From contig CANXME010002160.1 in NCBI GenBank assembly GCA_948144175.1, forward strand, positions 2,551,501-2,615,500: 64,000 nt of DNA, written 5' to 3'. The DNA is from Closterium sp. NIES-65. Taxonomy: Eukaryota; Streptophyta; Zygnematophyceae; Desmidiales; Closteriaceae. The notes beneath the pieces are model-generated. The model saw nothing but the letters and a program-made list of their open reading frames with translations, searched no databases and was not told the origin of the DNA. Shown piece by piece: positions 24,076 through 36,018 of the stretch (positions within the stretch are counted from its first letter, which is position 1; every line of letters starts with the position of its first letter). The translations under genes and the position numbers were made by a program.

Positions 24076-24735
24076 TGATAAAAATTACTATCAAAGGGTT
24101 GTGTAGTCTACAAAACCCATTTGCATACTGACAAGTATGCAACATAACAGTGTAAAACCTGACACCTCCTTGACAGAACATGCCAATAACAGTTTGATGT
24201 AGAGCACTCACGCTGATACATCGATTGATTAGTAAGTAGGGTCTATTTAATTGCTGTCATGTTGTCGTGATGCAACTAGCTGCCTCATCACAACTCGAGA
24301 GCTATCGGTATGTCATTTGAGGTGCAAAATCGCTAGAGCCAGACACGAACTCCCGTTCTGGGGCTTGTCTGCTCTCATGTCATACACAGGGCAGCCGGTA
24401 TGCAGTGATAAAAATTACTAGCAAAGGGTTGTGGAGTCTACAAAACCCATGTGCATACTGACAGTATGCAACATAACAGTGTAAAACCTGACACCTCCTT
24501 GACATAACATGCCCATAACAGTTTGATGTAGAGCACTCACGCTGATACATCGATTGATTAGTAAGTAGGGTCTATTTAATTGCTGTCATGTTGTCGTGAT
24601 GCAACTAACTGCCTCATCACAACTCAAGAGCTATCGGTATGTCATTTGAGGTGCAAAATCGCTAGAGCCAGACACGAACTCCCCTTCTGGGGCTTGTCTG
24701 CTCTCATGTCATACAGGGCAGCCGGTATGCAGTGA
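24076..24735. repeat. 330-bp direct duplication
   Basis: Two adjacent copies starting TGATAAAAATTACTA (24076 and 24406) and ending near GCAGCCGGTATGCAGTGA. They differ at only a few positions by eye, so this is a recent tandem duplication. Confidence 0.9.
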
Positions 24736-25139
24736 CCTAAGAGCTTGCTGTGTTGTATGTGCGTGTTTCATGCTAGAAAGGAGGTGAGAAACACATGCTT
24801 TTCGGTCACAAGAGTTGTAGTGACTAGGAAGACCGTTTTGCAGCATCACCCTGACGCATCGTGTGTTGTTTGTAGACATGTCAAGCTGGACCGGCAGTGA
24901 CAAACACATCCCTATGGGTAGTGTTCTCTAGTCATGCAGGACTGGAAGTGACGAACACTCCCCTATTGGCCACACTTGTTGTCTCCTCATGCAGGACTGA
25001 TTCGAAGCCTCTCCCTTGCTTTTTGTGTCATGCTTGTAGGCATGTCAAGCTGGCAGGACGGAGGGACAGACAGTTCCCTATTGCTCTTGTTGTCATCCCC
25101 CCATGCTACTCGCTTCGCTGTTATTAGCTCACCAACTTT

Positions 25140-26230
25140 TTCCTCCCACTTACCCACCTCATTCCCTCCTGCTTCCTGCCTCATTCCCTCCTGCTTCCCA
25201 CCTCATTCCCTACTGCTTCCCGCCCCACACCCCATAGCTACCCGCCGCTTCCCCCTTCGCACACCGCCTCGTTCCCCCCACAGACTTGCCAAATCCCCTT
25301 CAGCTTCCCGCCTCATCCGCCCTCGTTCACCGCCTCCTCCCCCCTTGCTACACGCCTCATCCACCCTTGCTCGCCGCCTCATTCCCCCTTGCTACCCGCC
25401 TCATTCCCCCTTGCTTCCCGCCTAATTCCCCCTCGCGTCCAGCCCCATTCCCCCTTGCACCCCGCCTCATTACCCCTTGCTACCCGCCTCATTCCCCCTT
25501 GCTACCCGCCTCATTCCCCCTTGCCACCCGCCTCATTCCCCCTTGCTACCTGCCTCATTCCCCCGCGCATCCCGCCTCATTCCCCCTTGCTACCCGCCTC
25601 ATTCCCTCCTGCTTCCCGCCTCATTCCCTACTGCTTCCCGCCCCATTCCCCATAGCTACCCGCCGCTTCCCCCTTCACATACCGCCTCGTACCCCCCATA
25701 CACCTGCCAAATCCCCTTCAGCTTCCCGCCTCATCCGCCCTCGTTCACCACCTCCTCCCCCCTTGCTACCCGCCTCATCCCCCCTTGCTCGCCGCCTCAT
25801 TCCCCCTTGCTACCCGCCTCATTCCCCCTTGCTTCCCGCCTAATTCCCCCTCGCTTCCAGCCTCATTCCCTCTTGCTACCCGCCTCATCCCCCCTTGCTC
25901 GCCGCCTCATTCCCCCTTGCTACCCGCCTCATCCCCCCTAGCTTCCCGCCTAATTCCCCCTTGCTATCCGCCTCATTCCCCCTTGCCACCCGCCTCATTC
26001 CCCCTTGCACCCCGCCTCATTCCCCCTCTCTACCCGCCTCATTCCCCCTCGATACCCACCTCATTCCCCCTTGCTACCCACCCCATTCGCCCTTTCTACC
26101 CGCCTCATCCCCATTCGCTCACCCGCTCATTCTCCCATTCAGGACTCGCCTCAAACCCACCATTTCAACCCTCCTCAATCCCCTTTGCACCGCCCCTCAC
26201 CCACCCCTGTGGTACCCGCATTATGCGAAT
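25140..26230. repeat. 22-bp pyrimidine-rich minisatellite
   Basis: Roughly fifty imperfect units of CATTCCCCCTTGCTACCCGC plus CT. A higher-order duplication of about 424 bp is visible (about 25204 onward and about 25628 onward). Repeats are contiguous without spacers. Open frames here are artefacts of a 22-bp unit without stops. Confidence 0.92.
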
Positions 26231-26261
26231 GTCCCCGGCCCATTACCAGCTTTTCACCGCC

Positions 26262-27162
26262 TCATGCACCACCTCCAACCTCCACCATTGTCTTTGCCCG
26301 AAAATACACAGACCACTTCCTCAAATCGCGACGGTACTGACGGCGCCAATTGAGTGGCGTCCCCACAAGCTCACACGCCGGTAGTTTGTGGAAACCATCC
26401 TCGACCAACGTGTGCATCACGCGCATCGTAAACACACCACAGTCGTTCTCATTGGCCTGCAGTGGAATCTGGAAAAACATAGGGTCAATGATGGCGTGGT
26501 AAGGCCTCGTACGGGATTGCGGTTTCGGTATGGAAATCGCGACGCTAAAAAGAGAGATGCGATTGTTTCGGAGCTCGTACAAACAAGGCAATAGCGCACA
26601 CCTTGACCTGCAGTAGCGGGATGCTCGCAGCCCATGCATCTGCGTCCGAATCAATGATCCATGCACAGCATCTTATCACCTTGTTTCGTAAGTACCTGCA
26701 CATCGGGAGTCATTGTTTCAATAATCTCGTCACCCCGACCTTCTGTACGAGACAATAGCAGACTGCCATTTAAGAGAGAGTACCTGCGCAACGGGGCGTC
26801 GACACCGGCATGGGTACCGTACGAGTCAGCGTGCCAGAGCACGCAGTTCATGGGAATCGGGTCATCAGGTCTTGGGATGATCTCGATCACGATCAGGCTC
26901 CAGTGACTCCTAAGGCATACATGAGATCTACCATCAGTAACTCCAACGTTATACTACCGAATTACATATGGTGCAACTGCTAGATGCGACGAGTACTCAC
27001 TCGGTATTTATCAGAACGAGTAGATATGTGTAATCGAAAATACCCAATCCGAAAGTATAGGCGTTTTCACGCCTCGAGGTGTTCTTCTTAGCGTAATCCC
27101 AGAAATATGATCCACTGTAAAGCCATTTGTTGCGGTTGCGACCGTGTTCGTACTGCAGCATC
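26262..27162 (-). CDS. Gene U1: Ulp1-like C48 cysteine protease (C-terminal part)
   Basis: Ulp1-family proteases cleave SUMO-type isopeptide or precursor bonds, normally in the nucleus. Four GT-AG exons on the minus strand join with agreeing phases: 27162-27001, 26909-26784, 26762-26696 and 26468-26262. The triad is visible: His in SHWSLIVI, Asp in HADSYG, Cys in NDCGVF, with the oxyanion Gln six residues before Cys (QANENDC). The first exon carries the usual aromatic stretch before the catalytic core (WLYSGSYFWDY). The N-terminal exons were not identified; a leftover base at 27162 shows at least one is missing. It lies head-to-head with gene T1. Unlike U2 it has no AP2 domain. Ulp1-like domains are known passengers of several plant and fungal DNA transposons. 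Confidence 0.8.
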
Positions 27163-28460
27163 CTGCGCATGCGCATAATTATGCCAAATGAAACGCATGA
27201 GAGAACCGTGACGAATTGGTCTAATGATTACCTAACTATGATACTCACACACCGAGCCAATCGATTACGATTCCGCTGACCCATTCACCGGGTCATAGCG
27301 AGTTGGCGTGTTCCACGCTTATGTCGAGCCAGCCTCCGCCGTAGGGAAAGGGCATGGAAATTGGATGAAAGGCGATTTTACCATCTAAACTAGGAGGAGC
27401 CATGGCTGAACATTTACGACTTAAACTTGCGTGCGGCACTTGGGGATATTATGGGACACGAGCACCGATTCGGAATCTGGGTCACGATACTATGAGTCAC
27501 GAGTTACTGCGGATGTTGTTACAAATGTCGTCAATTTTCACCATAGGGTCCCGAGCCTGCCTGGTCCAAACAAATTTCGCAATCGCATGAGCGAGAACAA
27601 TCGAGAGTCGCCAGAGGGCCCCCACTTGTCGGGGCTCATTGGCAATGGTCACTCTGATTCCCAACCTGCTGACTTTGCAGATACAGCCCCCTTTACCGAC
27701 GGGTTGGCCAATCAAAACACCTCGCTGACGAGGTGGAACTGCTTTTCGGGGCTAGGAATTCCACGCGTGAGGCTTTCACCGGTACCTTGTTGGCAACTCA
27801 TGAATGTGCCCTTCTACCCGCACAGTGCAAGGGGCATGTACAGCGAGGTTATGGTGCGCATAGGTCCTCTCCTCAGTGTTCACACGTTCACGACCCCATG
27901 TTCTTGGCGTAACAGTGTTTGTCCCGTGTATGAAATTATCAGTGCTGGTAATCTACGGTCAGATAGCTAGGACAGAATGATCTCTGCTGGCTGTTTAGGG
28001 TTCCGCGTTGTCTGCCTAGCACACTGCTTGCGCGACGCAGCGTGATTGGTCGAAACACAGGGAGCTGTCAGAATCAATTGGTGAAAGTGTTGGTGGAAGT
28101 TTGGCCAACCAATCATCGATGCAGCCGTCGCTTAGGGTACAAGGGCGTCAACCCTGGCAATCAAATGATATTCCAGCTTTGAGATTCAAGGCGTGAAGAA
28201 TGGTATGGTCACCATATAAGATTAGATATATCGGTTCAGTGCTTCAGGAGTTCTAATCCGCCTGTTCTAGGTCACTGGTGGTGAGACGCCTCTATGCACG
28301 CCCTAGACAACCTGAGTAATGCGCGACATTCAAATGCCTTTCCCGCCAACCCATCAGATCCAGAACTCAACGATGGGTGATCATAGAGCTCTAAGTTGCT
28401 ATGGGCTTTATTTCAGGAGTGGCTATGCTGCCCACTCTTATGTGCTATTGAGTCGTAACA
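27163..28460. other. Spacer between divergent genes U1 and T1
   Basis: It should contain the missing 5' exons of U1 and the promoters of both genes. I could not assign exons or a TATA box with confidence. Confidence 0.4.
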
Positions 28461-29734
28461 ATGAAAGGCCAGGTGTGTGGCTGTGGTTATGTTGCCTTCT
28501 GCTATAAGACCCTTAGGAGCCACCAAGTGAATGGCGACGAAACTTGCAAGCTCAAGCAGAAGCGTAAGCTGGTTCTCAAGCAGTCGAGTCCGAAGCACAA
28601 AAGGCTAGGTGGTGCTTCGAATTCTGGCGCCATTTTGAACCTTGCACCGCTTCCTCGTCCGTACTTGCAGCTGCCACTGACCGAAAACGCGTACAAAGTT
28701 GAAACGCCATCAGAACCGAGCGAACAAGTGAGGCAGATCGTGGAGGCGCCCTGCGAAGGCTCTGTTGTGGTGGAACCTGTTGCTGAAGAAGAACCGATTG
28801 ACTTGAAGGCCGAGATTTTCATATTGTCACGGAAGCACGGCCTTACGAACGGGGCTATAACTGACCTTATAGACCTGTTCCAAATTCCAAACCTTGATAT
28901 AGAGCAGTTACATGGCTGGACGACCTACAGAGACCTTGAGAAGTACAAAAGCAGCTTCGAGTTGGGACCGGAGCAGTCTTGGCAAGTGGCAGAAATAAAG
29001 GTGGATCATGAAGTGGGATACCTCACCTTCAGATTTCGCGATATTAACGTGGTGCGTCTCACGCGATTGAACGTTCTTTGTATGCGTTACTACCTGCGCA
29101 ACACGGACCAAGTTATTTCTGCAGCGCCCCTTATCACTCACAGGTGTTAGTCAACAACTCATTGAATGGCTGCGTCCACTATGCACCAATAAAACAATGC
29201 CCATCCCGCTTTGCAGTTGGCACAGGCAATGTTCAAGAAGATGTCCGCAGTACGCGGATTCATCATCGAGCCGAAAGAGTGGAAGGTGGAGGGTGAAAGA
29301 CGCTACAGCACTCCCGGCAACACGGACTGGATGCTAAAGGCTTGGGTTAGTGAGCATCCAAAGCACGATGTCCTTTGCCATTGGTCTTCGTCGCCCAGTG
29401 CTCGTTGTTCGTCGCCAAACACCGTACTTTCCTCTCTTGATCACTCAGATCACCGACATTTGTTCACTCATCTCTGCCATCTGCTAGCCGATGTTGTCCC
29501 TATGCTCTCCAATCTCCGCCCCCTGTTCGCTGATTTCGTCCATTTGCTCTCTAATCCCCGCCCTCTGCTTACTTGTTTTGTCTCTTTGCTCTATAATCTC
29601 CACCCTTGTTCATTGATCTCCCGCCCTTTGCTCGCTGATTACGACCCTTTGCTCGATGATCTCCATTCTTTGCTATCAAATCTACGCCAGTTTCTGTCCG
29701 ATCTCCTGCCTTTTGCTCCCTGATCTCCTGACCT

Positions 29735-29965
29735 TTGCTCTCTGCTCTCCCGCCCTTTGCGAAGCTGCTCTCTCGCCCTTTGCTCTCTGCTCTCCCGCCC
29801 TTTGCTCTCTGCTCTCCCGCCCTTTGTGAAGCTGCTCTCTCGCCCTTTGCTCTCTGCTCTCCCGCCCTTTGCTCTCTGATCACCCGCCCTTTGCTCTCTG
29901 CTCTCCCGCCCTTTGCTCTCTGCACTCCCGCCCTTTGCTCTCTGCTCTCCCGCCCTTTCCTCTCT
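29735..29965. repeat. 22-bp minisatellite in T1 intron 2
   Basis: About ten units of CTCTCTGCTCTCCCGCCCTTTG; a looser version extends back to about 29480. Pyrimidine-rich on the transcribed strand. Confidence 0.88.
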
Positions 29966-31772
29966 ATTCTTGGCCAGAATCTCCCTAATCTCCGCCTTTT
30001 GCCATCCTGAGCTCATGAGTGTTGGTATCTGTCGATAATCTCGTGTGTTCTGCCCATCGCCCTTTGCTCGTCTCCCTTTGATCGTTTTGTAACCCTTGGC
30101 TTTCACTTTGATCCCCGCCCTGTGCTCCCTTTTTTGTGCCCGTGCACTTTCCCCTTCGCCCGAGTTCACCTAACCATTCTCTATCCTCTCACACCTAACA
30201 GGACCGCGTCCGTAAAGTCGGTGCAATTGTCCTGGCGATCATTCTCTATTCGGATCAAATGAACTTGTCCAACAATGGCAGACAATCAGCTCACCCTTTC
30301 GTACTGGCGTTCGGTAACACACCGGAATGGGCGCGTTGGTTGGACGGCAGCACCGAGCTTGTGGGGCTCTTCCCTAACATCCCCTCCGACCTGAAACTAG
30401 AGGAGAAGATTAGGGTCTTCCAACTGGCGGCGGAATACATGCTACAGCCTCTGAAACGCCTTTCCAAGCTCCGCAGGTACGCTGCTCCTTTAAACTCCTC
30501 ACCTACAAGCATGCGCACATGTCATAGCTTTGTGCATCATACGCTTGTGAAATCTCCCCGCCATGTATTGCGTGATCGGTTATATGGAGTGCATATTTGA
30601 ATTGCTGCCCCACTCGGCGTGCATTGTTAGTATCCACTTATCCGTTTCCCACTCGTCTCGTTTCCGTAACGTACAACCCCTTGCAACATTGCTTCCATGC
30701 TCTCAGTCTGATTTCCTCACCGAAAACCAACATCATGGCATGCCTCCATGTTTGGTCGCGCAGAGGGGGCTTGAAGGTCGAGGACAGCAACGGGGTTGAG
30801 TACGTGGCCATCCCGCTGTTGTACTTAGTCGTGAACGACCATCCCGAGTCTAACAAGGTCTCGTGCACCATGTCATGTAGCTCCTACTGACCTTGCTCCA
30901 TCTGCATGGTCACGAGAGATAATCTTCGGGACGTGGATGACCATATCGTTCCACGCACCGTGCGGGACCAGAAAGCAGTGTACAAGAAAATGGAGGGAGC
31001 GGAAACCAAGAAGGAATTGACCCGTCTGAAGAAGTATTCGACCCACTTCGTGAAGGTACCAGTTGTTGTTTGCGTACGTTTGTATGGCTCCGTGGTCCCA
31101 TAGTCCCACCCCTATTCTCCTCCCACCGCACTTGGTTCCAAATTAATTTATCCCGACCCCACTGCTCCTTCGTGAGTCCCACGCTCACAACACCCATGCC
31201 TCCACCCCAACTCACGCCGCCCCTCCATCTTGTGCTGGAGGTGGACACCTCGCCATGTTCCACCCTTGGACAGGCTTGCTCCCACACCTCACATGATCCC
31301 GCCCTCGTCCATCGAATCCTCACACCCCCACCCTATTCTTGCGGTCCGTCCAGCTCACACTCCTACCCTCCCCATACCCCGCCCACCCTAAATCCTGGCC
31401 CACAATCCCACCCTAGTCGTTCTTGGCCCCCTTTTCTATCCAAATCCCTAAGGCCCCCTTTTTTTCGTTCCGCGTGCCTCCCCTTGCTGCCAGACATTGC
31501 TGTGGGATTGGGAGTTCTCCAAAACCAAGTGGGGCAACACGTACCTTGCCCAAATACCTGACATCATGCACATCATCGAGGCCGGGCTCTGGCTTCATGC
31601 AATGAGGTGCCTCGTGAAGAAACTGAAACCCTCTGAACGAAAGATACTTCTCGAGTAAGTTTCCCTTTTCCCCCAGTTGGGCGAGAGTCATAGGTGCAAG
31701 AGAAACGGGCACCGAGGGGGAACAAGATGCAGAGAGAGGGGACGAGGGGCAGCGAGAGGGAAAGTGGCACTA

Positions 31773-31775
<3 letters not shown>

Positions 31776-31864
<89 letters not shown>
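31776..31864. repeat. AG dinucleotide microsatellite
   Basis: About 44 uninterrupted AG units within T1 intron 5. Confidence 0.95.
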
Positions 31865-31868
<4 letters not shown>

Positions 31869-32950
31869 GCAGAGTGAGGAGAAGTTAGGCAGAGAGAGGG
31901 AATTCGGGGCAAGGAGATGGAAGGAGGGGCAATTGGAGGGAAGGAGGGGCGGTGGGGTGGAAGGAGGGGCAGATATAAGTGAATGCAGGGCAAAGAGAAG
32001 GGGGAAGGCATAGAGAAGCGAGTTCAGGGAAGAGTGAGAGAAGGCGGAGCGTGAAGAGGGAATGACGGTGAGAGAGAGAGAGGGGTATTGGGGCAGAGAG
32101 AGGGGAAGATGGTCAGAGATAGGTAATTTGGGGCACATTGAGGGAAGGAGGGGGAGATGGATGGAAGGGGGGGCAGCGATAAGCAAATGCGGGGCAAAGA
32201 AGGCAGGAGGTGCAGAGAGAAGTGACTTCGAGGCAGAGTGAGAGAAGGAGGTGCATGAAGTGGGAACGAGGGACAGAGAGAGGTAAGGAGGGGAATGGAC
32301 GGGGACAGTGGGGCAGAGAGAGTTAGGGAGGGCGGGGCAGAGAGAGGGAATGCGGGGTAGAGAGAGGGTAGGAGGGGCAGAGAGAGTCCATGAGGGGTAT
32401 CTAGCAGGAATGGAGGGCGCTGGAAGAGAGAAAGATAAGGGGCTAAGGAGGAATGGCAGGTAGAGAGAGGGAAAGAGACTGAGAGGAGGAGGAAATGCGG
32501 GGTAGAGAGGGAGCACATTAGGAGGAATGTAGGGAAGAGAGAGGGAATTAGTCGCAGCGATGGAGGAATGCGTCAAGTATAGAGCTAGGGAGGAATGAGG
32601 GGTGGAGAGAGGGGGAAGTGGTGCAGAAAGAGGGAATTCGGGACAGACAGGGAGGGAGGGGCAGAGAGATGAAGGAGGGGCAGCGAGAAGTGATTGCTGG
32701 GCAGAGAGCAGGCAGGAGGGGCAGAGATGGGGTAAGGTTGGGCAGAGAGAAAGGGAGATTGCAGCTGTGAGAGGGCAAGTGGGGCAGTGAGAGGGAAATT
32801 GGGGAAGAGAAAGCGAACGAGGGGCGGAGAGGGGAGAACATGGGGCGGAGCGAGGGAACGAGGGGCAGAGAGAGGAAAGGCGAGGCATAGAGTATGGGAA
32901 AGTGGGGCATAGGACGGAAAGGGATGCACTGAGAGAGAGACAGCGGGGAG
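31865..32950. repeat. Purine-rich degenerate minisatellite in T1 intron 5
   Basis: Units of about 20 bp resembling GGGGCAGAGAGAGGGAA repeat for over 1 kb with strong G+A bias on the plus strand. The antisense open frames (Leu/Ser/Pro-rich) are artefacts. Confidence 0.85.
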
Positions 32951-33459
32951 ATGAGGTGCGATCTGATGCACCTAACTACTAAACCCCCCCGCTCCCCCCA
33001 CCCTCCCCCGCCCCCCTCCCTTCCCCACCCCACCCGCCTCACACCCCCAAAACCGACCCTTATTGCATCTCGTACGTGCAGACGCTACAAGATTCTCAAG
33101 GCAGTGACTCCTGCGTCTCTGCTGCGACTCCCATCCGCATGGGCGTACTTCACCACGACGGCCTGCTTCTCAGCGTCGGAGCACCGTGCCATGATGCAAG
33201 TGCTGCCCCTCATCATCGACCTCCCCAAGCGCGCCGATATTCGACATGCCGTCACGATCATGTCGGAATGGTACAAGGAGTTTATCCGGGCAGAGTATCA
33301 TACCGATGCCACGCTTGAGCACATGGAGGAGGTCTCTTGCGAGTAAGTCTAGTGTGAATGGATATGTGTGCCTTGCGCACAGGGAAGGAGGGACAGTAAG
33401 GCTGAAGGGATCAAGAGAGGGATTAAGGGGCCGTGTGTGGGAAATAAGGGGCTGAGAAA

Positions 33460-33740
33460 GGGGGAAGAAGGGCAAAGATAAGGAAAGGGGGGCAAAGTGA
33501 GGGAAGCAGGGGCAGAGCGAGGGAAAGAGGGGCCGGGAGAGGGAAAGAGGGGCCGGGAGAGGGAAAGAGGGGACGGGAGAGGGAAAGAGGGGCTGGGAGA
33601 GGGAAAGAGGGGCTGAGGAAGGGAGAGATGCGCTGATAGAGGGAAAGAGGGGCATAAAGACGAGAGGAGGGGCCCAGAGTGAGGGAATGGAGGGGCAGTT
33701 ACAGGGAAGGAGGGGACGAGGGAGGGGGGGGTGGGGGGGA
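33460..33740. repeat. Purine-rich minisatellite in T1 intron 6
   Basis: Units like GGCCGGGAGAGGGAAAGAGG, about 20 bp, related in style to the intron 5 array. Confidence 0.85.
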
Positions 33741-35840
33741 GGAGATGAGAGGAGGGGTGAGGGGATGAGAGAGGGTAGTAACTCTTGAGAGTGGGGTTGG
33801 GGCAATGTATGTTGTTAGTAGCTCGAATGTATGTATTATGTTTAATCACTCTAAACACCGCCCCACCACCCCAATGCCCCAATCCCGTATCTTTCAATCC
33901 ACTCGAACACATCCCATTCAGGATGGTCGATGCGCTTGTCCTAGCGTTTGACAACCAGAAGTCGAAGTGGCTTATTATCAAGGTACATCTTGTATCGCAC
34001 CTGCCACCGACGATCCGTGCATGGGGATTGCCACAGGAGTACTCGTCGAACCGGTACGAGCAGTCCCACAAGACAACAGTGAAGCGCCCTTCCCGTGGCA
34101 CCAACTGGAAGGGTGTGGAAGATCGCATTGTGAAGAAGCATATCGAGCAAGCCGTTGTTCGACAGCTGTCTAGGGCCTCCGGCGGGGACAAAACCTACGA
34201 GACAGCCATGAAGGAGGTGAGCCTGTGTACACATTGAAATCGATCTTGCCCACCAAAGGTCCCCGCAAGCTCCTTCCGCATGCTACCCTCTATAACCTAT
34301 TGTTTTGGCCTAAACACTGCCTCTACTCCTGAGCCCAATTGGTCCCTCCTCTTGCTAAGCTGAACCATTGGCATTCCGTCTTGAAGCCCTGCTCCCACAC
34401 TTGTTAACTAGTGGACCTTCCTCCAGCTGCCCGCCTTGACATCCCGTTCCGTGTGGACATGCTCCCCATGTCGTCCACCCTAACCCTTCCTCCAACTGAC
34501 CCCTTTGACATCCCGTTTTGCATCCACATGCTTACCATCTTGTCCACCCATCAACCTACCACTAGCTGCCACCCTTCACATCCCGTTTTGCCACCACATG
34601 CTCCCCCACTTATCCACCCATGACCCTCCCCCGGCCCCATCTGTTATCCATCGTTATGCCCCCCAATGCTCCCCCACTAGTCCACCCGTGAACTTCCGTC
34701 CTGCTAAACGCGTAGCCCCCTCGTTCTCCCCCCCATAAACCCATCTGTCCATCCATGACACTTCCTGAACCCTCCTGCCCATTTGTCTTTCCTTCGCCCT
34801 CCCTTGATTTCCACTTGTCCACCTATGCTCCCTCCTCTTGCTGCACCCTTTGACCTCTCGAATTCCCCCACTCCACTCTCCCGTTTGTCCCTAATCCCTG
34901 CTCCCTCTCACTGCTGCCCCCATTGTACTCAAGTGCTACCCCTATCTTGCTGCCCCCCATGTACATCATGCATCCATCACCCTCCTACCCAGGCTTGCAT
35001 GCTTGGGCGTCGGGCGCTGACCAAGACACACAAGAAGATGACCGTGGGGCAGATCACGGATGATGTGTTCAGGAGCTATGTCCTTGTTCACGGAGATGAA
35101 GCGATGGGCTGCTTGAAGAAGCGGCTGGCCAAGGAGGGAATCCGCGACCAAGTGCTCAATGTGAGAATCAATACAGAGCACAGTGCAATGCAAACTGCCA
35201 CTGCCACATAGTCCTGTTAAACGCGGGCAGCATCGTTGTAATGGGCCCAAACCAGGCATGTCATCCTGTTGTATCAACGCACCAGTCAGCACCCCATCCC
35301 TAAAAACCCTAACACAACCTTCCATTATTGTGCTGCGATCCCTGCTTGCCTATTCGCAGGTGCACACTGCCATGGCAATCCCGCCGCACGACAAGATGGA
35401 GTGGACCGAGAAGGGGCAGTTTGTCAAAGCAAGCCCTTCTAAAAAGCACTTTTCAGATGTAGCCATAAATCCAGCTGGCAAGGGGGCCAACTGGTACGGC
35501 CGCTGCTTGATGTTGTTCCATTACGTGAAAGATGGCATGGCAAAAAAGGCCGCCTACATCGAGTATTACACGGAGGATCAGCGTGTCTGCCGGTACACTG
35601 GCTGGAAACGACTGTTGCTAAAGAAGGGCCCCTACAACTATGCAGTTGTAGATGTAGATTGCATTCTTAGCATCGTGCATGTTGTCCCATGTTGCAAAGA
35701 CTCTGATGTGAAGCTTCTCAATAGGTTCATCTGGTGATACAAATAAAATTGCTACAGTGTCAATGACCTATAACCTATTTTGATTGTGATACGCACTTTT
35801 AAGCAAACTTATTATTGTCTCAACAATTAACGTCTGACAA

Positions 35841-35900
35841 ACAAACCATTGAAACATTGCAAAACCATTACCAAAACATCCGCAAATCATTTGGTCTGAC
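35841..35900 (-). repeat. Right subterminal repeats of transposon 1
   Basis: Read on the minus strand, ATGATTT, ATGTTTT, ATGGTTT, ATGTTTC and ATGGTTT follow at short spacing, mirroring the motifs at 7335-7440. Confidence 0.45.
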
Positions 35901-35991
35901 TAAAATGCTATACAATTGATATTCAGATGGTTCCTGGATGATTGTCAAACGATTTTTGGAGACCTGCATTAAAAAAAAAATGGTCAGATAA

Positions 35992-36018
35992 TTTCCAGAT
36001 GCACACATTTTTGTGATG
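35992..36018 (-). repeat. Transposon 1 right inverted repeat (tentative)
   Basis: The reverse complement reads CATCACAAAAAT, then TGC and GGAAA, matching 7278-7303. Confidence 0.45.

Larger units (their letters stand above)
23253..26261. other. Repeat-rich spacer between genes C1 and U1
   Basis: No gene is supported. The stretch holds a 72-bp direct repeat, a 330-bp direct duplication and a 22-bp minisatellite, listed separately. Confidence 0.6.
28461..35737 (+). pseudogene. Gene T1: Plavaka/KDZ-like transposase, one nonsense codon
   Basis: Nine exons: 28461-29051, 29217-29345, 30202-30476, 30764-31055, 31494-31654, 33082-33342, 33922-34216, 34993-35160 and 35360-35737. All junctions are GT-AG and every phase agrees; the total is exactly 850 codons. 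In order: an N-terminal Cys/His finger-like motif (residues 6-25); a conserved block with LIDLFQIPNLD; the first acidic motif LYSD with downstream SAHPFVLAFGN; NDHPES; a CSIC pair; PDIMHIIEAGLWLH; EHRAM; a basic HKTTVKRPSRGTNW stretch; and a C-terminal domain ending DCILSIVHVVP and LLNRFIW. These fit the Plavaka group of CMC/KDZ-type transposases. One in-frame TGA at 30888-30890 between NDHPES and CSIC breaks it. Introns hold large minisatellites. It could instead be an undescribed sister family. Confidence 0.72.
7278..36018. mobile_element. Transposon 1: large C-U-T DNA transposon
   Basis: Three genes are arranged C (minus), U (minus), T (plus), and the same set recurs in transposon 2. A weak inverted repeat (7278-7303 against 35992-36018) and AATGnTTT-like subterminal motifs on both sides bracket the set. 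The 28.7-kb span includes later insertions: copia-2 with its solo LTR, element A and several minisatellites. No target duplication was found and the exact ends are uncertain. T contains one nonsense codon and C is interrupted, so this copy is probably immobile. Confidence 0.5.

Noticed and set aside
25140..26230. Possible CRISPR array (regular 22-bp repeats)
   Set aside because: Repeats are contiguous with no unique spacers, imperfect, and in a eukaryotic context.
24976..26384. Long Pro/Leu/Ser-rich open frames on the plus strand
   Set aside because: They follow the 22-bp minisatellite; all three frames are open because the unit lacks stops.
31770..32888. 372-codon minus-strand frame rich in Leu and Ser
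   Set aside because: Antisense of a purine-rich minisatellite within a T1 intron.
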